Below, piece after piece: positions 1 to 11,011 of a stretch of 64,000 bases of DNA. Under the pieces are notes generated by a model. That model made no database searches and was not told the DNA's origin. It was given only the letters and a program-made list of their open reading frames with translations. Where the stretch lies: NCBI RefSeq assembly GCF_000786655.1, contig NZ_JROM01000016.1:372001-436000 (forward strand), read 5' to 3'. Source of the stretch: Kocuria marina (GTDB lineage Bacteria > Actinomycetota > Actinomycetes > Actinomycetales > Micrococcaceae). Position 1 is the first letter of the stretch, and the number at the start of each line of letters is the position of its first letter. The position numbers and the translations under genes were made by a program.

Positions 1-524
1 AGGCCGCCACGCGCGAGCTGCTGGCCGCCAAGCCCGAGCCCTCCCCCGCCGCTGCCACGGACGGCGCGATCGAGATCCGCGGCAGTGAACAGCTCCTCGA
101 CGGCGCCACGACCGTGCCCGAGGCGCTCGCCGCGCTGCTCGCCCAGCTGCCCGAGAACGGCTACGTGAGCGTGCAGGCGTACTTCGACCGTCTCGAGTGG
201 GCGCAGCTCGAGTCGATCCGCGATCTGCTCGCACGGCACACGGGCCGTCCCGTGACCTTCGGCTGGGGACCCCGGTTCCTGCACTCCACCGGTCAGTACC
301 ACAAGGGCGGCCCCGAGCAGGGTGTCTACCTGCAGATCACCGCGGCCACGGACACTGACGTGGACATCCCCGGGATCCCGTTCACGTTCGGTGAGCTCAT
401 CGGCGCGCAGGCCGACGGCGACGCTGGCGTGCTGAGCGATCACCACCGTCCCGTCGTGCGGCTGCGGCTCACGGACCGGGCCGAGGGTGTCGCGCAGCTG
501 CTCAGGGTGGCATCGGAGCTGTGA
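1..524 (+). CDS. pgi: Glucose-6-phosphate isomerase, C-terminal part (5' truncated by window edge)
   Basis: The reading frame is open from the window edge (first full codon at base 3) to a TGA at 522-524, so this is the last ~173 residues of a longer protein. The stretch GPRFLHSTGQYHKGGP, followed by IPFTFGELIGAQADGD, is the C-terminal signature of the SIS-fold glucose-6-phosphate isomerases found in actinobacteria, some of them fused to transaldolase. The enzyme interconverts glucose-6-phosphate and fructose-6-phosphate in the cytoplasm. It lies 33 bp before zwf and fits the Micrococcaceae tkt-tal-pgi-zwf-opcA-pgl order. Whether the missing N-terminus carries a transaldolase domain cannot be seen. 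A GTG at 114 could open a shorter frame, but the homology continues upstream of it. Confidence 0.85.
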   Translation, partial: AATRELLAAKPEPSPAAATDGAIEIRGSEQLLDGATTVPEALAALLAQLPENGYVSVQAYFDRLEWAQLESIRDLLARHTGRPVTFGWGPRFLHSTGQYHKGGPEQGVYLQITAATDTDVDIPGIPFTFGELIGAQADGDAGVLSDHHRPVVRLRLTDRAEGVAQLLRVASEL

Positions 525-557
525 CCCGCCACCAACCGCGAACGAACAGGAACACGC

Positions 558-2096
558 GTGCCTGACAACAAGAACTGCAACCCGCTACGCGATCCCCGCG
601 ACCGGCGCCTGACCCGGGTCGCCGCGCCGTCGGCCCTCGTGTTGTTCGGCGTCACGGGTGACCTCGCCAAGAAAAAGCTGCTACCGGCCATGTACGACCT
701 GGCCAACCGTAGCCTGCTCCCGCCGGCCTTCTCCCTCGTGGGGTTCGGCCGGCGGGACTGGGACGACGCCCAGTTCGCCGAGTACGTCAAGGAACACGTC
801 GCCGAGCACGCGCGCACGCCCTACAACGAGGACCTCTGGAACCAGTTCGCCTCGGGTCTGCGTTTCGTCCACGGCGAGTTCGACGACGACGACGCGTACC
901 ACCGGCTCGCGCAGACCCTCGACGAGCTCGATCGGGACCGGGGCACCCGCGGCAACCACGCGTTCTACCTCTCGATTCCGCCCAAGGCGTTCGAGGTGGT
1001 GTGCCAACAGCTCGCGGACCACGACCTCGCCGACAGCGAGGACAGCACGGGCTGGCGACGCGTGGTCATCGAGAAGCCCTTCGGGCACGACCTGGAATCC
1101 GCACGGGAGCTCAACGCGATCGTGGAACGCGTGTTCCGCGCGGACAGCGTGTTCCGCATCGACCACTACCTGGGCAAGGAGACGGTGCAGAACATCCTGG
1201 CGCTGCGCTTCGCGAACCAGATGTTCGAGCCCTTGTGGGACGCCCGCTACGTGGACCACGTGCAGATCACCATGGCCGAGGAGATCGGGATCGGTTCGCG
1301 CGCCGGCTACTACGACGGCGTGGGCGCGGCCCGGGACGTGATCCAGAACCACTTGCTGCAGTTGCTCGCGTTCACCGCCATGGAGGAACCCGCGTCCTTC
1401 ACGGCGCACAACCTGCGCCGCGAGAAGGCCAAGGTACTCGAATCCGTGGTGCTGCCCGAGGACCTCGGGAAGCACTCCGCGCTGGGCCAGTACACGTCCG
1501 GGCTGCAGGGCGGGGACTACGTCAAGGGCTTCCACGAGGAGAAGGACATCCCCACGGATTCCCGTACGGAGACCTTCGCCGCACTGCGCGTGGACATCAA
1601 CAACCGCCGCTGGGCGGGCGTGCCGTTCTACCTGCGCGCGGGGAAGCGGCTGGGCCGGCGGGTCACCGAGATCGCGGTGGCGTTCAAGAAGTCGCCCAAC
1701 CTGCTGTTCCGGGACATGGACAACGACGAGTTCGGTCAGAACGCGATCGTGATCCGGATCCAACCGGACGAGGGCGTGACCATCCGCTTCGGCTCCAAGG
1801 TCCCGGGCACCCAGTCCGAGATCCGGGACGTGACCATGGACTTCGGTTACGGCCACGCGTTCACGGAGTCGAGCCCCGAGGCCTACGAGCGGTTGATCTT
1901 CGACGTCCTGCTGGGCGAGCCCCCGCTGTTCCCGGACCACTCCGAGGTGGAGCTGTCCTGGAAGATCCTGGACCCGTTCGAGGAGCACTGGGCCGAGCAG
2001 CGCGTCATGCCCGAGCCGTACGCACCGGGTTCGTGGGGACCGGACTCGGCGCACGAGTTGATGGCCCGTGACGGGCGAGTTTGGAGGCGACCGTGA
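558..2096 (+). CDS. zwf: Glucose-6-phosphate 1-dehydrogenase
   Basis: 512 residues, normal for the family. It oxidises glucose-6-phosphate with NADP to 6-phosphogluconolactone, the entry step of the oxidative pentose phosphate pathway. The N-terminal Rossmann motif LFGVTGDLAKKKLLPA (about residues 29-44), the substrate loop VIEKPFGHD, and the active-site signature FRIDHYLGKE (its His is the catalytic base region) are all present. The start is GTG at 558 with AGGAAC at 548-553 as ribosome binding site. The stop overlaps the opcA start (GTGA at 2093-2096), so zwf and opcA should be translationally coupled. Confidence 0.96.
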   Translation: MPDNKNCNPLRDPRDRRLTRVAAPSALVLFGVTGDLAKKKLLPAMYDLANRSLLPPAFSLVGFGRRDWDDAQFAEYVKEHVAEHARTPYNEDLWNQFASGLRFVHGEFDDDDAYHRLAQTLDELDRDRGTRGNHAFYLSIPPKAFEVVCQQLADHDLADSEDSTGWRRVVIEKPFGHDLESARELNAIVERVFRADSVFRIDHYLGKETVQNILALRFANQMFEPLWDARYVDHVQITMAEEIGIGSRAGYYDGVGAARDVIQNHLLQLLAFTAMEEPASFTAHNLRREKAKVLESVVLPEDLGKHSALGQYTSGLQGGDYVKGFHEEKDIPTDSRTETFAALRVDINNRRWAGVPFYLRAGKRLGRRVTEIAVAFKKSPNLLFRDMDNDEFGQNAIVIRIQPDEGVTIRFGSKVPGTQSEIRDVTMDFGYGHAFTESSPEAYERLIFDVLLGEPPLFPDHSEVELSWKILDPFEEHWAEQRVMPEPYAPGSWGPDSAHELMARDGRVWRRP

Positions 2097-3115
2097 TCGT
2101 TCAGATGGAGAACACCACCGCGGCGAAGATTGAGAAGAAACTCAATCAGTTGCGGGACGAGAACGGCGTGGTGACGCTGGGCCGCGTGCTGACGCTCGTG
2201 GTCCTGGCGCAGGCCGGTCACTCGGAGGTCGCGGTCGAGGCCGCGAACTACGCGAGTCACGAGCACCCGTGCCGGATCATCGTGCACGTAGCGCACTCCC
2301 GCACCGACGAGACCCGCTTGGACGCGCAATTGCGCGTGGGCGGGGACGCCGGCGCGTCCGAGGTGATCCTGCTGCACGGCTACGGCGAGCTCGCCGAACC
2401 CACTGAGACCCTGGTCTCCGCGCTGTTGCTGCCGGACGCACCCATCGTGGCGTGGTGGCCGCACGACTTCCCCGAGAATCCCAGCACGAGCTCGATCGGG
2501 TGCATCGCCCACCGCAGGATCACCGACTCCTCGCGTGCGCCCGCACCCTTCGAGTCCCTGGCACAACTGTCCCAGCAGTACCGCCCCGGGGACACGGACC
2601 TGTCCTGGACGCGGATCACCAACTGGCGCATCCAGCTCGCTGCGGTCCTGGACCAGGTGGGGCCCGTGAAGGTGCGCGAGATCGTGCTCGAGGGCTCCAC
2701 GGTGGCCCCGTCCATGGTGCTGTTGGGGGTGTGGCTGTCCAGCAAGCTCGATGCCCCGGCGACCATCATCACCGACGACACCCGGCGGAGTCTCGACCGC
2801 GTGTGCCTGGTCACCGATGACGGATCGGTGCAGCTGCACCGCCCCGGCCGCACCGTGGCCGTGCTGTCCCAGCCGGGTCAGCCGGATCAGCAGATCGCCA
2901 TGCCCGTGCGGGATCTCAACGCGTGCCTCGCGGAGGAACTGCGACGGTTGGATGCGGACGAGGTCTACGGCGAGGTCATCACCTCGGGGCTCGCGAGTGC
3001 CCGGATCACGACCCGCACCGTCGGTGAGGAGGCCGCGGAGCCTTCCGAGAACACCGCGGTGCAGGGCCACGATGCCTCGGCTTCCGCATCGGCCGAGGGA
3101 GCCGGCGATGAGTGA
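2093..3115 (+). CDS. opcA: Glucose-6-phosphate dehydrogenase assembly protein OpcA
   Basis: About 340 residues. OpcA is required for full activity and oligomerisation of G6PDH in cyanobacteria and actinobacteria. The sequence matches the actinobacterial type: a start-proximal segment LGRVLTLVVLAQAGH, the central IVAWWPHDFPENP, and ITNWRIQLAAVLDQ in the middle. I chose GTG 2093 over the upstream TTG at 2081 because GGAGG at 2083-2087 sits at the right distance before it and it forms a GTGA overlap with zwf. The 3' end overlaps pgl by 8 bp. The C-terminal ~35 residues are acidic and low in complexity. Confidence 0.93.
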   Translation: MIVQMENTTAAKIEKKLNQLRDENGVVTLGRVLTLVVLAQAGHSEVAVEAANYASHEHPCRIIVHVAHSRTDETRLDAQLRVGGDAGASEVILLHGYGELAEPTETLVSALLLPDAPIVAWWPHDFPENPSTSSIGCIAHRRITDSSRAPAPFESLAQLSQQYRPGDTDLSWTRITNWRIQLAAVLDQVGPVKVREIVLEGSTVAPSMVLLGVWLSSKLDAPATIITDDTRRSLDRVCLVTDDGSVQLHRPGRTVAVLSQPGQPDQQIAMPVRDLNACLAEELRRLDADEVYGEVITSGLASARITTRTVGEEAAEPSENTAVQGHDASASASAEGAGDE

Positions 3116-3914
3116 GCCGTCCCGCCCGGAACCGCGACTCGTCCCGCACGAGGGTGACGAACGCCTTGCCTGGGACACCGCCCGGCGCGTCCTCGAGGTG
3201 CTCGAGCACGCCCAGGACGAACGCGGGGAGGCCACCCTCGTGCTGACCGGCGGGAGCATGGGGATCCGCGTGATCGGTGAGCTGGCCGGCCACCCGGACG
3301 CCGCCGTGATCGACTGGTCGCGCGTGAACGTGTGGTGGTCGGACGAGCGGTTCCTGCCCGGTGCGGACGGCGAACGCAACGGTGTCCAGGCCGCGGACGC
3401 GTGGGACGAGACCCACGAGCTGACGTGGGACCGCGTGCACCCCGTGGCGGGCTCGGACGAGATCGCGTCGGCCGATGCCGCGGCCGAGGACTACGTCGAG
3501 GAACTCGCCGCGGCGGCCGAGAACGAGGGATCCGACACGGGCCTGCCGGTCTTCGATCTGGCCCTGCTGAGCCTGGGCCCGGACACCCACGTGGCGTCCC
3601 TGTTCCCGGGCCGCGAGGACGTCCTGCGCACGGACGCCCCGGTGTTCGCGGTCGAGGATTCCCCCAAACCGCCGCCCACCCGCGTCACCATGTCCCTACC
3701 AGCGATCAATTCCGCGCAGCGGGTCTGGTTGCTGGTCGCCGGTGCCGCGAAGGCCGAGGCCCTCGCCACGATCCGACGGCCGGAGATCACCGCGACCGAG
3801 GCCCCGGCCAGCGCGGTACGCGGGACCCGGGAGACCCTGTGGCTCGTCACGGAGGACGCCCTCCCGGGCATGCCCGAGGACCCCGACCCGGCCCCGGGCG
3901 GGACCGCGGGCTGA
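3108..3914 (+). CDS. pgl: 6-phosphogluconolactonase
   Basis: 268 residues; hydrolyses 6-phosphogluconolactone to 6-phosphogluconate, the step after Zwf. Family motifs are visible in order: LTGGSMG, WWSDERFLP, LLSLGPDTHVASLFPG (the usual GpDGHtaSLFP site with Thr for Gly), and VTMSLPAINSAQ followed by LVAGAAKAEAL. The open frame extends far upstream inside opcA, but ATG 3108 gives the expected N-terminus, and the 8-bp overlap with opcA is the normal arrangement. It is the last gene of the pgi-zwf-opcA-pgl run, before a perfect terminator. Confidence 0.94.
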   Translation: MSEPSRPEPRLVPHEGDERLAWDTARRVLEVLEHAQDERGEATLVLTGGSMGIRVIGELAGHPDAAVIDWSRVNVWWSDERFLPGADGERNGVQAADAWDETHELTWDRVHPVAGSDEIASADAAAEDYVEELAAAAENEGSDTGLPVFDLALLSLGPDTHVASLFPGREDVLRTDAPVFAVEDSPKPPPTRVTMSLPAINSAQRVWLLVAGAAKAEALATIRRPEITATEAPASAVRGTRETLWLVTEDALPGMPEDPDPAPGGTAG

Positions 3915-3983
3915 GCCCATGATCCCGCCCCCGGGCCCGGCCCGTCACCCGGCACGTACGGGACGACACCGCACCCCGGATAC

Positions 3984-4025
3984 GACGACGTCGGCCCGGA
4001 CCTTCAGGTCCGGGCCGACGTCGTC
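3984..4025. terminator. Bidirectional terminator between pgl and secG
   Basis: A perfect 20-bp inverted repeat (arms 3984-4003 and 4006-4025) with a 2-nt centre lies between the convergent genes pgl (+) and secG (-). The position and perfect arms fit a shared transcription terminator; no long T run follows, as is common in high-GC actinobacteria. Confidence 0.8.
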
Positions 4026-4112
4026 TGCTCTACTGAGTTCTTCTGCTGTGCCGAGTTCTTGTGCTGTGCCGAGTCGTGGCGACCGGATCAGCCGGTGCGC
4101 GTGCGGCGGGTC

Positions 4113-4367
4113 TCAGACCCCCGGGCCGCTGAAGCGCATCAGCAGGCCGTAGCTCACGATGGCCAGGACCCACACGATCGCCAGAACGGTGGTGATCCGC
4201 ACCACGTTCTTCTGCGCGGCGCCGGAGGTGTTCAGCGACTGGGTCATCCCGCCACCGAACATGTCCGACAGACCGCCGCCCTTGCCCTTGTTGAGCAGGA
4301 CGAACATGATGCACAGGATGCCGGTGACCACGATGATCACCTGGAGGGCGATCTGGAGGATCTCCAC
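4113..4367 (-). CDS. secG: Preprotein translocase subunit SecG
   Basis: 84 residues, the usual size. SecG is the small inner-membrane partner of SecYE and helps SecA-driven export. Two hydrophobic segments (about residues 5-25 and 57-77) flank the conserved loop LLNKGKGGGLSDMFGG. The start is GTG (4365-4367). It sits 57 bp downstream of tpiA, the conserved tpiA-secG pair of actinobacteria. Its 3' side faces the shared terminator at 3984-4025. Confidence 0.95.
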   Translation of the reverse strand: MEILQIALQVIIVVTGILCIMFVLLNKGKGGGLSDMFGGGMTQSLNTSGAAQKNVVRITTVLAIVWVLAIVSYGLLMRFSGPGV

Positions 4368-4424
4368 GAATAGCCTCGATTCACGAATCTCGGGGGCGGG
4401 TCAACCGTCAGCGATCGGAGGGGA

Positions 4425-5243
4425 TCACTGGTCGGTGACCAGGTGCTGCTCGAACCGGGTAATCTTAGCAAATTCCTCCGCGTCCAGACTGGCACCGCCC
4501 ACCAAGGCGCCGTCCACGTCCGCTCCCCCGAGGATGTTCGCGACGTTCGAGGACTTCACCGAACCGCCGTAGAGCACCCGCGTGGCCTTCGCGAAGTCCT
4601 CGCCGTACAGCGACTCGAGTTCCGCGCGGATCGCGTGGGCCATCTCCTGGGCGTCCTCGGGTCCGGCCACCTCCCCCGTGCCGATGGCCCACACCGGTTC
4701 GTAGGCCACCACGAGGCCCTCGAGCTCGCCGGCGTTGAGCTCGGCGAGGCTCCCGCGCAACTGCTCGAGCGTGTACTGCACGTGCTCACCGGCCTGGCGC
4801 TGCTCGAGACCCTCGCCGATGCACAGCATGGGGGTCAGGCCGTGACGGATCGCGGCGCGGACCTTGTCGCGGCACTGCTCATCGGATTCGGCGTGGATGC
4901 TCCGCCGTTCGGAGTGCCCCACGAGCGCATAACGGCACCCAAGCTTGGCCAGGAACTGGCCTGAGATGTCTCCCGTGTATGCCCCGGAGTCCTGGTCGGA
5001 GAGGTCCTGGGCGCCGTAGGCGATCTGCAGTCCGTCGCCGTCCACGAGGGACTGCACGGAGCGCAGGCCGGTGAACGGGGGGAACACCGCGACCTCCACG
5101 CGGGAGAAGTCGTGCTTGGCGTCCTTGAGCGTCCACGCGAGCTTCTGCAGCAGGGCGATGCCCTGCGTGTGGTCCATGTTCATCTTCCAGTTGCCCGCGA
5201 TCAGGGGCGTGCGGTCGAAGACACCGTTGGTCTGGGTGGTCAT
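4425..5243 (-). CDS. tpiA: Triosephosphate isomerase
   Basis: 272 residues. It interconverts dihydroxyacetone phosphate and glyceraldehyde-3-phosphate. Substrate-binding Asn18 and Lys20 (AGNWKMN), catalytic His110 (ALVGHSERR) and catalytic Glu182 ([11 protein letters not shown]) are all present, as is the phosphate-binding [18 protein letters not shown] precedes the ATG. It is the third gene of the gap-pgk-tpiA-secG cluster. Confidence 0.97.
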   Translation of the reverse strand: MTTQTNGVFDRTPLIAGNWKMNMDHTQGIALLQKLAWTLKDAKHDFSRVEVAVFPPFTGLRSVQSLVDGDGLQIAYGAQDLSDQDSGAYTGDISGQFLAKLGCRYALVGHSERRSIHAESDEQCRDKVRAAIRHGLTPMLCIGEGLEQRQAGEHVQYTLEQLRGSLAELNAGELEGLVVAYEPVWAIGTGEVAGPEDAQEMAHAIRAELESLYGEDFAKATRVLYGGSVKSSNVANILGGADVDGALVGGASLDAEEFAKITRFEQHLVTDQ

Positions 5244-5293
5244 GGCTGGATCTCCTTCGGTCGTGCGGCGTGGCTGTGGACGGGGGCGGGCAC

Positions 5294-5319
5294 GTGGGGT
5301 CCGCGGCGGCGGGCCCCAC
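5294..5319 (-). terminator. Hairpin after pgk
   Basis: An 11-bp stem (5294-5304 with 5309-5319, one G-T wobble) with a GGCG loop lies 20 nt after the pgk stop codon and before tpiA. Partial terminator or processing site; readthrough into tpiA is likely since the cluster is usually an operon. Confidence 0.5.
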
Positions 5320-5339
5320 GCATCACGGTGTGTGGCGGC

Positions 5340-6563
5340 TCAGGCGCCCAGCGCCACGAGGCCCGGCAGTTCCTTACCCTCGATGTACTCGAGCGACGCG
5401 CCACCCCCCGTGGAGATGTGGCCGAACTGGTCGTCCCGGTATCCCAGGTTGCGCACGGCGGAGGCGGAGTCGCCGCCGCCGATCACGCTCATGGCGTCGG
5501 AGTCCACGAGGGCCTGCGCCACGGTCTTGGTGCCGTTGGCGAACGCCGGCATCTCGAACACGCCCACGGGGCCGTTCCAGAACACGGTCTTCGCCTCGGC
5601 GATCGTGCGCGCGAACAGTTCGGCGGACTCGGGGCCGATGTCCAGGCCCAGGCCGGAGTCACCGATCTTCCCACCCTCGATGTCCGAGACCGGGCGGACC
5701 TCGTGCTCGGCGTCCTTGGAGAACTCGGAGGCGTACACAACGTCCACGGGCAGCACGATCTCGGTGCCCGCCTCGGCGGCGCGGTCCAGGTAACCCTTGA
5801 CGGTGTCGATCTGGTCCTTCTCGAGCAGAGACGAACCCACCGCGTGACCCTGGGCCGCGAGGAACGTGAAGACCATGCCGCCGCCGATGAGCAGCGAGTC
5901 CGCCTTACCGATCAGGTTGTCGATCACGGCCAGCTTGTCGGAGACCTTGGACCCACCCATGACCACCACGAACGGGCGCTCGGGATCGGAGATAACCTTG
6001 CGCAGGACGTCCACCTCGGTCTTGACCAGGTCACCCAGGTAACCGGGCAGCGCGCGCGCGATGTCGTACACGGAGGTGTGCTTGCGGTGCACGGCCCCGA
6101 AGGCGTCATCCACGTACGCACCGTTCTCCCCCGCCAGGGACGCGAGCTCGGCCGCGAACTCCTCCCGCTCGGCGTCGTCCTTGGACGTCTCGCGCGGGTC
6201 GAAGCGCACGTTCTCGAGCACGAGGATCTGTCCGTCCTGCAAGGCCTCGGCCTTCTCGTGGGCGTCCTGACCCACCACGTCCGAAGCGACGACGACGTCC
6301 GCGTCCGCGAGCTCGGCCAGGCGCGCGGCGGCCGGCTCGATCGAGTACTTGGGGTCCACGGTGCCCTTGGGGCGCCCGAGGTGCGCCATGACGATCAGGC
6401 GTGCGCCGGCATCCGCGAGCTTGGTGAGCACCGGTAAGGACGCGCGCACGCGACCGTCGTCGGTCACGGTGGAACCGTCAAGTGGAACGTTGAGGTCCGA
6501 GCGCACGAGCACGCGGCGACCCGCGACCCCCTCCGCCATGAGATCGTCCAGTGACTTGGCCAT
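5340..6563 (-). CDS. pgk: Phosphoglycerate kinase
   Basis: 407 residues with start at ATG 6563, giving the usual N-terminus [12 protein letters not shown] and the signature [15 protein letters not shown]. It transfers the acyl phosphate of 1,3-bisphosphoglycerate to ADP. Further motifs are MAHLGRPKG, the substrate Arg region, [14 protein letters not shown], and the nucleotide-binding [11 protein letters not shown] near the C-terminus. Longer starts (6635, 6572) are possible, but the AGGAAGG at about 6571-6577 and the family alignment favour 6563. Gap lies 85 bp upstream with an intervening hairpin. Confidence 0.96.
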   Translation of the reverse strand: MAKSLDDLMAEGVAGRRVLVRSDLNVPLDGSTVTDDGRVRASLPVLTKLADAGARLIVMAHLGRPKGTVDPKYSIEPAAARLAELADADVVVASDVVGQDAHEKAEALQDGQILVLENVRFDPRETSKDDAEREEFAAELASLAGENGAYVDDAFGAVHRKHTSVYDIARALPGYLGDLVKTEVDVLRKVISDPERPFVVVMGGSKVSDKLAVIDNLIGKADSLLIGGGMVFTFLAAQGHAVGSSLLEKDQIDTVKGYLDRAAEAGTEIVLPVDVVYASEFSKDAEHEVRPVSDIEGGKIGDSGLGLDIGPESAELFARTIAEAKTVFWNGPVGVFEMPAFANGTKTVAQALVDSDAMSVIGGGDSASAVRNLGYRDDQFGHISTGGGASLEYIEGKELPGLVALGA

Positions 6564-6604
6564 ATCCGTCATCCCTTCCTGTGGTGATGCCGTACTGATG
6601 ACAA

Positions 6605-6634
6605 TGGCGCCGGTACCTGCGGGCACCGGCGCCA
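6605..6634 (-). terminator. Hairpin between gap and pgk
   Basis: A perfect 10-bp stem (6605-6614 with 6625-6634) with a 10-nt loop lies 14 nt past the gap stop codon. It could terminate part of the gap transcripts, giving higher gap than pgk expression. There is no clear T run. Confidence 0.55.
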
Positions 6635-6648
6635 CTGAGCGGTCTGAC

Positions 6649-7782
<1,134 letters not shown>

Positions 7783-7784
7783 TT

Positions 7785-7813
7785 ATTCTACCGAGAATTG
7801 ACGCGGTTCGACA
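7785..7813 (-). promoter_or_regulatory. Putative gap promoter
   Basis: On the minus strand a good -10 box TAGAAT (7785-7790) lies 17 bp from a weak -35 TGTCGA (7808-7813), in an AT-richer patch. The predicted start site is near 7778, giving a leader of ~120 nt. The segment 7814-7893 up to whiA shows nothing else I can name. Confidence 0.5.
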
Positions 7814-7893
7814 GGGGCTCGACGCAGATTCAGGCGACTCTCCCGTAAACCCCACACAAACCCACAGCACCGGCGTGTTGCCTGCGGGCGCTA

Positions 7894-8883
7894 CTATGCG
7901 CGGCGCTGTTCCGACCCAGCGTGCGCGGCGAACTCGGCGGTCGTGGCCACACCCAGTTCCTCGGCACGGCGGTCCGCCATGGCGAGCAGTCGGCGGATCC
8001 GCCCGGCGATCGCGTCCTTGGTCAGGGGCGGGTCCGACAACCGACCCAGCTCGTCCAGGCTCGCCTGCTTGTTGGCGACCCGGAGCCGGCCGGCGGCCCG
8101 CAGATGCTCCGGGGCGTCGTCCCCGAGCAGGTCCAGGGCACGCTCGACCTTGGCCCCCGCTGTGACCGCGGCCTGCGCGGAGCGGCGCAGGTTGGCGTCG
8201 TCGAAGTTCGCGAGCCGGTTGGCCGTGGCGCGCACCTCCTTGCGCATCCGGCGGTCCTCCCACTGCAGCAGCGCGCGGTGCGCGCCCAGGCGCGTGAGCA
8301 GCGTGGCGATCGTGTCCCCGTCGCGCACGACGACGCGGTCCGCCCCGCGCACCTGCCGCGCCTTGGCGAGCACGTCCAGCCGACGCGCGGAACCCACGAG
8401 CGCGAGCGCCGCCTCGGGACCGGGGCACGTGAATTCCATCGCCGCGGCCCGCCCCGGTTCGGTGAGCGAACCGTGGGCCAGGAAGGCACCTCGGATCACG
8501 GCGGCGGACTCCTCGACGCTGCCGTTGACTACGGTGGGCGGCAGACCGCGCACGGGACGACCGTGGGCGTCCAGCAACCCGGTGCGCCGGGCAAGCGCCT
8601 CACCGTCGCGGGCAACCCGCACGACCCACGTACGGTCCCGGCGCAGACCACCGCCGCTGATCACCCCGAGCTCGCACTCGTGGCCGAAGACCTCCCCCAC
8701 GGCGCGTGCCGCGCGGCGCGCGACCGATTCGGTGTCCAGCTCCGCTTGCACCACGATCCGCCCGCCCACGATGTGCAGCCCGCCCGCGAAGCGCAACAGC
8801 GCCGAGAGCTCCGCCGCGCGCACCGCGGACTTGCGCACCTGCAGGTGCGAGAGTTCTTCCTTGACCGAAGCGGTCAATGCCAT
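7894..8883 (-). CDS. whiA: DNA-binding protein WhiA
   Basis: 329 residues. WhiA is the conserved Gram-positive transcription factor with a degenerate LAGLIDADG N-terminal domain and a C-terminal helix-turn-helix. It controls sporulation septation in Streptomyces and is linked to cell division elsewhere. Here [14 protein letters not shown] opens the protein, [11 protein letters not shown] marks the homing-endonuclease-like core, and [19 protein letters not shown] is the HTH. AAGGAGA precedes the ATG. It follows yvcK by 51 bp, in the classical rapZ-yvcK-whiA cluster. Confidence 0.95.
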   Translation of the reverse strand: MALTASVKEELSHLQVRKSAVRAAELSALLRFAGGLHIVGGRIVVQAELDTESVARRAARAVGEVFGHECELGVISGGGLRRDRTWVVRVARDGEALARRTGLLDAHGRPVRGLPPTVVNGSVEESAAVIRGAFLAHGSLTEPGRAAAMEFTCPGPEAALALVGSARRLDVLAKARQVRGADRVVVRDGDTIATLLTRLGAHRALLQWEDRRMRKEVRATANRLANFDDANLRRSAQAAVTAGAKVERALDLLGDDAPEHLRAAGRLRVANKQASLDELGRLSDPPLTKDAIAGRIRRLLAMADRRAEELGVATTAEFAAHAGSEQRRA

Positions 8884-8934
8884 GGTTGTCGATCTCCTTG
8901 CCGAGTACGTGTGCTGCGCGGCGGGGGCTCCCGC

Positions 8935-10008
8935 TCAGCGCTGCGCGTTCATGATCTGTTGATAGGCCGCGGCCAGTTTGAAGGGGTTGTGCACCGAACT
9001 GCCGCTCGTGTCCCGCAGCGAGTCCCAGTGCACGACGGCGCCGAGCTGGGCGGCCGCCGCCTCGACGTCCTTGGGGGACTCCGCGGCGGACGGGTCCGCG
9101 AGCACCACGTCGAGACGCAGGTCCGGGGCGTAGCGCTTGAGCACGCGCAGCTGGTCCCCCGATCCCATGCTGAGGGTCTCGGAATCCCGGGAGAGGTTCA
9201 GCGTGACGAGACGCTTGGCCGGGGACCGGCAGATCGCGTCCCGCAGTTCGGACAGCAACAGGTGCGGCAGTACGGAGGTGTGCCATGACCCGGGACCGAG
9301 CACGACCCACGCGGCCTCCTCGATCGCGGTGACGGCCTCCGGGCACGCGGGGGCATCCGCCGGGGACAGGCGCACGTTGCACACGTCCGCCTCCTTGGCG
9401 AGCCGTGACTGGCCCGTGACGGTGCGCGTAATCTTCTCCGGGGGGCACTCCTGCGTGGGATTGCTCCCGGGCGAGACATCCCCCTCGATCACGAGCGGGA
9501 GGCAACTCATGGGCAGCACCTGGCCGCGCGCACCCAGCAGCGCACCGGCCCAGCGCAGTCCCTCCACGGGGTCGCCGAGCAGCTCCCACAACGTCACGAT
9601 CAGCAGGTTCCCCAGGGCGTGGTTGTCCAGACCCTCGTCCGGGTGGGTCTTGATGCTGAACCGGTGCTGCATCACGTCGCTCCACGTGCGACCCCATTGG
9701 GAGTCGTCGCACAGCGCCGCCAGCGCCATCCGCAGATCGCCGGGCGGCAGGACGCCCAGGTCGTTGCGCAGTCGACCGGACGATCCGCCGTCGTCCGCGA
9801 CCGTGACCACGGCCGTGAGGTCCGGCGCTAGCAGACGCAAGGCGGACAGGCTCGCGGACAACCCGTGACCGCCACCCAGGGCGACCACGGAATCGGCATC
9901 CGTCAGGGACGCGCGCGCGGAGGCGTCCAACGAGTGGTAGGGGTCCACGTCGCGTCGGCTGCTCAGCGGCAACCGGGGCAACGCACCCGTCGGAGGAAAG
10001 TTAGTCAT
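8935..10008 (-). CDS. yvcK: YvcK/CofD-like gluconeogenesis factor
   Basis: 357 residues. YvcK proteins bind UDP-sugars and are needed for growth on gluconeogenic carbon and for wall synthesis; CuvA is the mycobacterial relative. Fold motifs: VVALGGGHGLSASL (about residues 41-54), VADDGGSSGRLR, and NHALGNLLI. It lies between rapZ and whiA with gaps of 27 and 51 bp, the conserved actinobacterial order. The first ~38 residues look like a variable extension. No strong ribosome binding site precedes the ATG. Confidence 0.93.
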   Translation of the reverse strand: MTNFPPTGALPRLPLSSRRDVDPYHSLDASARASLTDADSVVALGGGHGLSASLSALRLLAPDLTAVVTVADDGGSSGRLRNDLGVLPPGDLRMALAALCDDSQWGRTWSDVMQHRFSIKTHPDEGLDNHALGNLLIVTLWELLGDPVEGLRWAGALLGARGQVLPMSCLPLVIEGDVSPGSNPTQECPPEKITRTVTGQSRLAKEADVCNVRLSPADAPACPEAVTAIEEAAWVVLGPGSWHTSVLPHLLLSELRDAICRSPAKRLVTLNLSRDSETLSMGSGDQLRVLKRYAPDLRLDVVLADPSAAESPKDVEAAAAQLGAVVHWDSLRDTSGSSVHNPFKLAAAYQQIMNAQR

Positions 10009-10035
10009 GGAATCCGTAATTTCTGGGGGGCGGGA

Positions 10036-10953
10036 CTACTCTCGGCCCAGGTCCCGGTGCTGGATGTTGACGGTCACGCGGGGGGACTTGCTGAGCCGCC
10101 GCGCGACCTCCTCGGTGATCGCCACGGAACGGTGCTTGCCTCCCGTGCACCCGATGGCGATGCTCGCGTAGTGCTTGTTCTCGGTGCGGTAGCCGGCGAA
10201 CACCGGTTCGAGCATGGCCACGAAGCGGTCCACGAAGGTCGGCGTGCCGGGGTGGCCGAAGACGTAGTCCCGCACCTCGGGGTCCTTGCCCGTGCGTGGG
10301 CGCAACGCGGGGACCCAGTGGGGATTGGGGATGAAACGCACGTCCGCGAGGAAGTTCGCGTCCGCGGGCACGCCGTACTTGAACCCGAAGCTCATGACTG
10401 TGAGTCGCAGCACCACCGGACCGCTCGTGGAGAACATGTCCGCGACGGCCTTGGTCAGCGCGTGCACGTTGAAGGACGAGGTGTCCAGCACGGAGTCGGC
10501 GGTCTCGCGCAGATCGCGCAACAGCTCGCGCTCGGCGCGGATCCCGTCCAGGATCCGGCCGCCCGCCTGCAGGGGGTGGGGGCGGCGCTGGAGCTCGTAG
10601 CGCGAGACGAGCACCTCGTCCGAGGCCTCGAGGAACAGCACCGAGAACTCCACGCCCGAGCGTTCGAGCGCGGCGAGGGTCTCACGCATGTCGTTGAACA
10701 GTGCCTTGCCACGCACGTCGATCACCACGGCGAGCTTGGGCAGGGTCTGCGGGGTCCGCGACACGAGGTCCGCCAGCGTCCCGAGCATCTGCGGGGGCAG
10801 GTTGTCCACGACGTACCACCCGAGGTCCTCGAGCGCGTTGGCCGCCGTGGAGCGACCCGCCCCGGACATCCCGGTCACGATCAGCAACTCCGCCGTGGGG
10901 GGCTTCACCGGTTCCAGGGTGGAGGGCGTGGCTTCCGGGGGTGGGCTGCTCAT
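10036..10953 (-). CDS. rapZ: RapZ/YvcJ-family nucleotide-binding protein (RNase adapter homologue)
   Basis: 305 residues. RapZ-type P-loop proteins bind nucleotides; in E. coli RapZ recruits RNase E to the sRNA GlmZ. The Walker A motif is GMSGAGRST with Arg for the usual Lys, which is normal for actinobacterial members. It continues with [12 protein letters not shown]. The C-terminal domain carries [13 protein letters not shown]. It lies downstream of uvrC and upstream of yvcK, again the conserved order. The actual RNA target in actinobacteria is not known from sequence. Confidence 0.93.
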   Translation of the reverse strand: MSSPPPEATPSTLEPVKPPTAELLIVTGMSGAGRSTAANALEDLGWYVVDNLPPQMLGTLADLVSRTPQTLPKLAVVIDVRGKALFNDMRETLAALERSGVEFSVLFLEASDEVLVSRYELQRRPHPLQAGGRILDGIRAERELLRDLRETADSVLDTSSFNVHALTKAVADMFSTSGPVVLRLTVMSFGFKYGVPADANFLADVRFIPNPHWVPALRPRTGKDPEVRDYVFGHPGTPTFVDRFVAMLEPVFAGYRTENKHYASIAIGCTGGKHRSVAITEEVARRLSKSPRVTVNIQHRDLGRE

Positions 10954-11011
10954 GTGGTCACGGACCGCCTGATCTTCCGACTGCAGGGTTCGTTTCCAGG
11001 GTAGACCAGTT

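Noticed and set aside
2751-3107. Long N-terminal extension of pgl inside opcA
   Set aside because: Ser/Pro/Arg-rich out-of-frame sequence; the 6-phosphogluconolactonase family begins after ATG 3108.
10860-10890. Walker A of RapZ has Arg instead of Lys
   Set aside because: This GMSGAGRST form is normal in actinobacterial RapZ homologues, so it is not evidence of inactivation.
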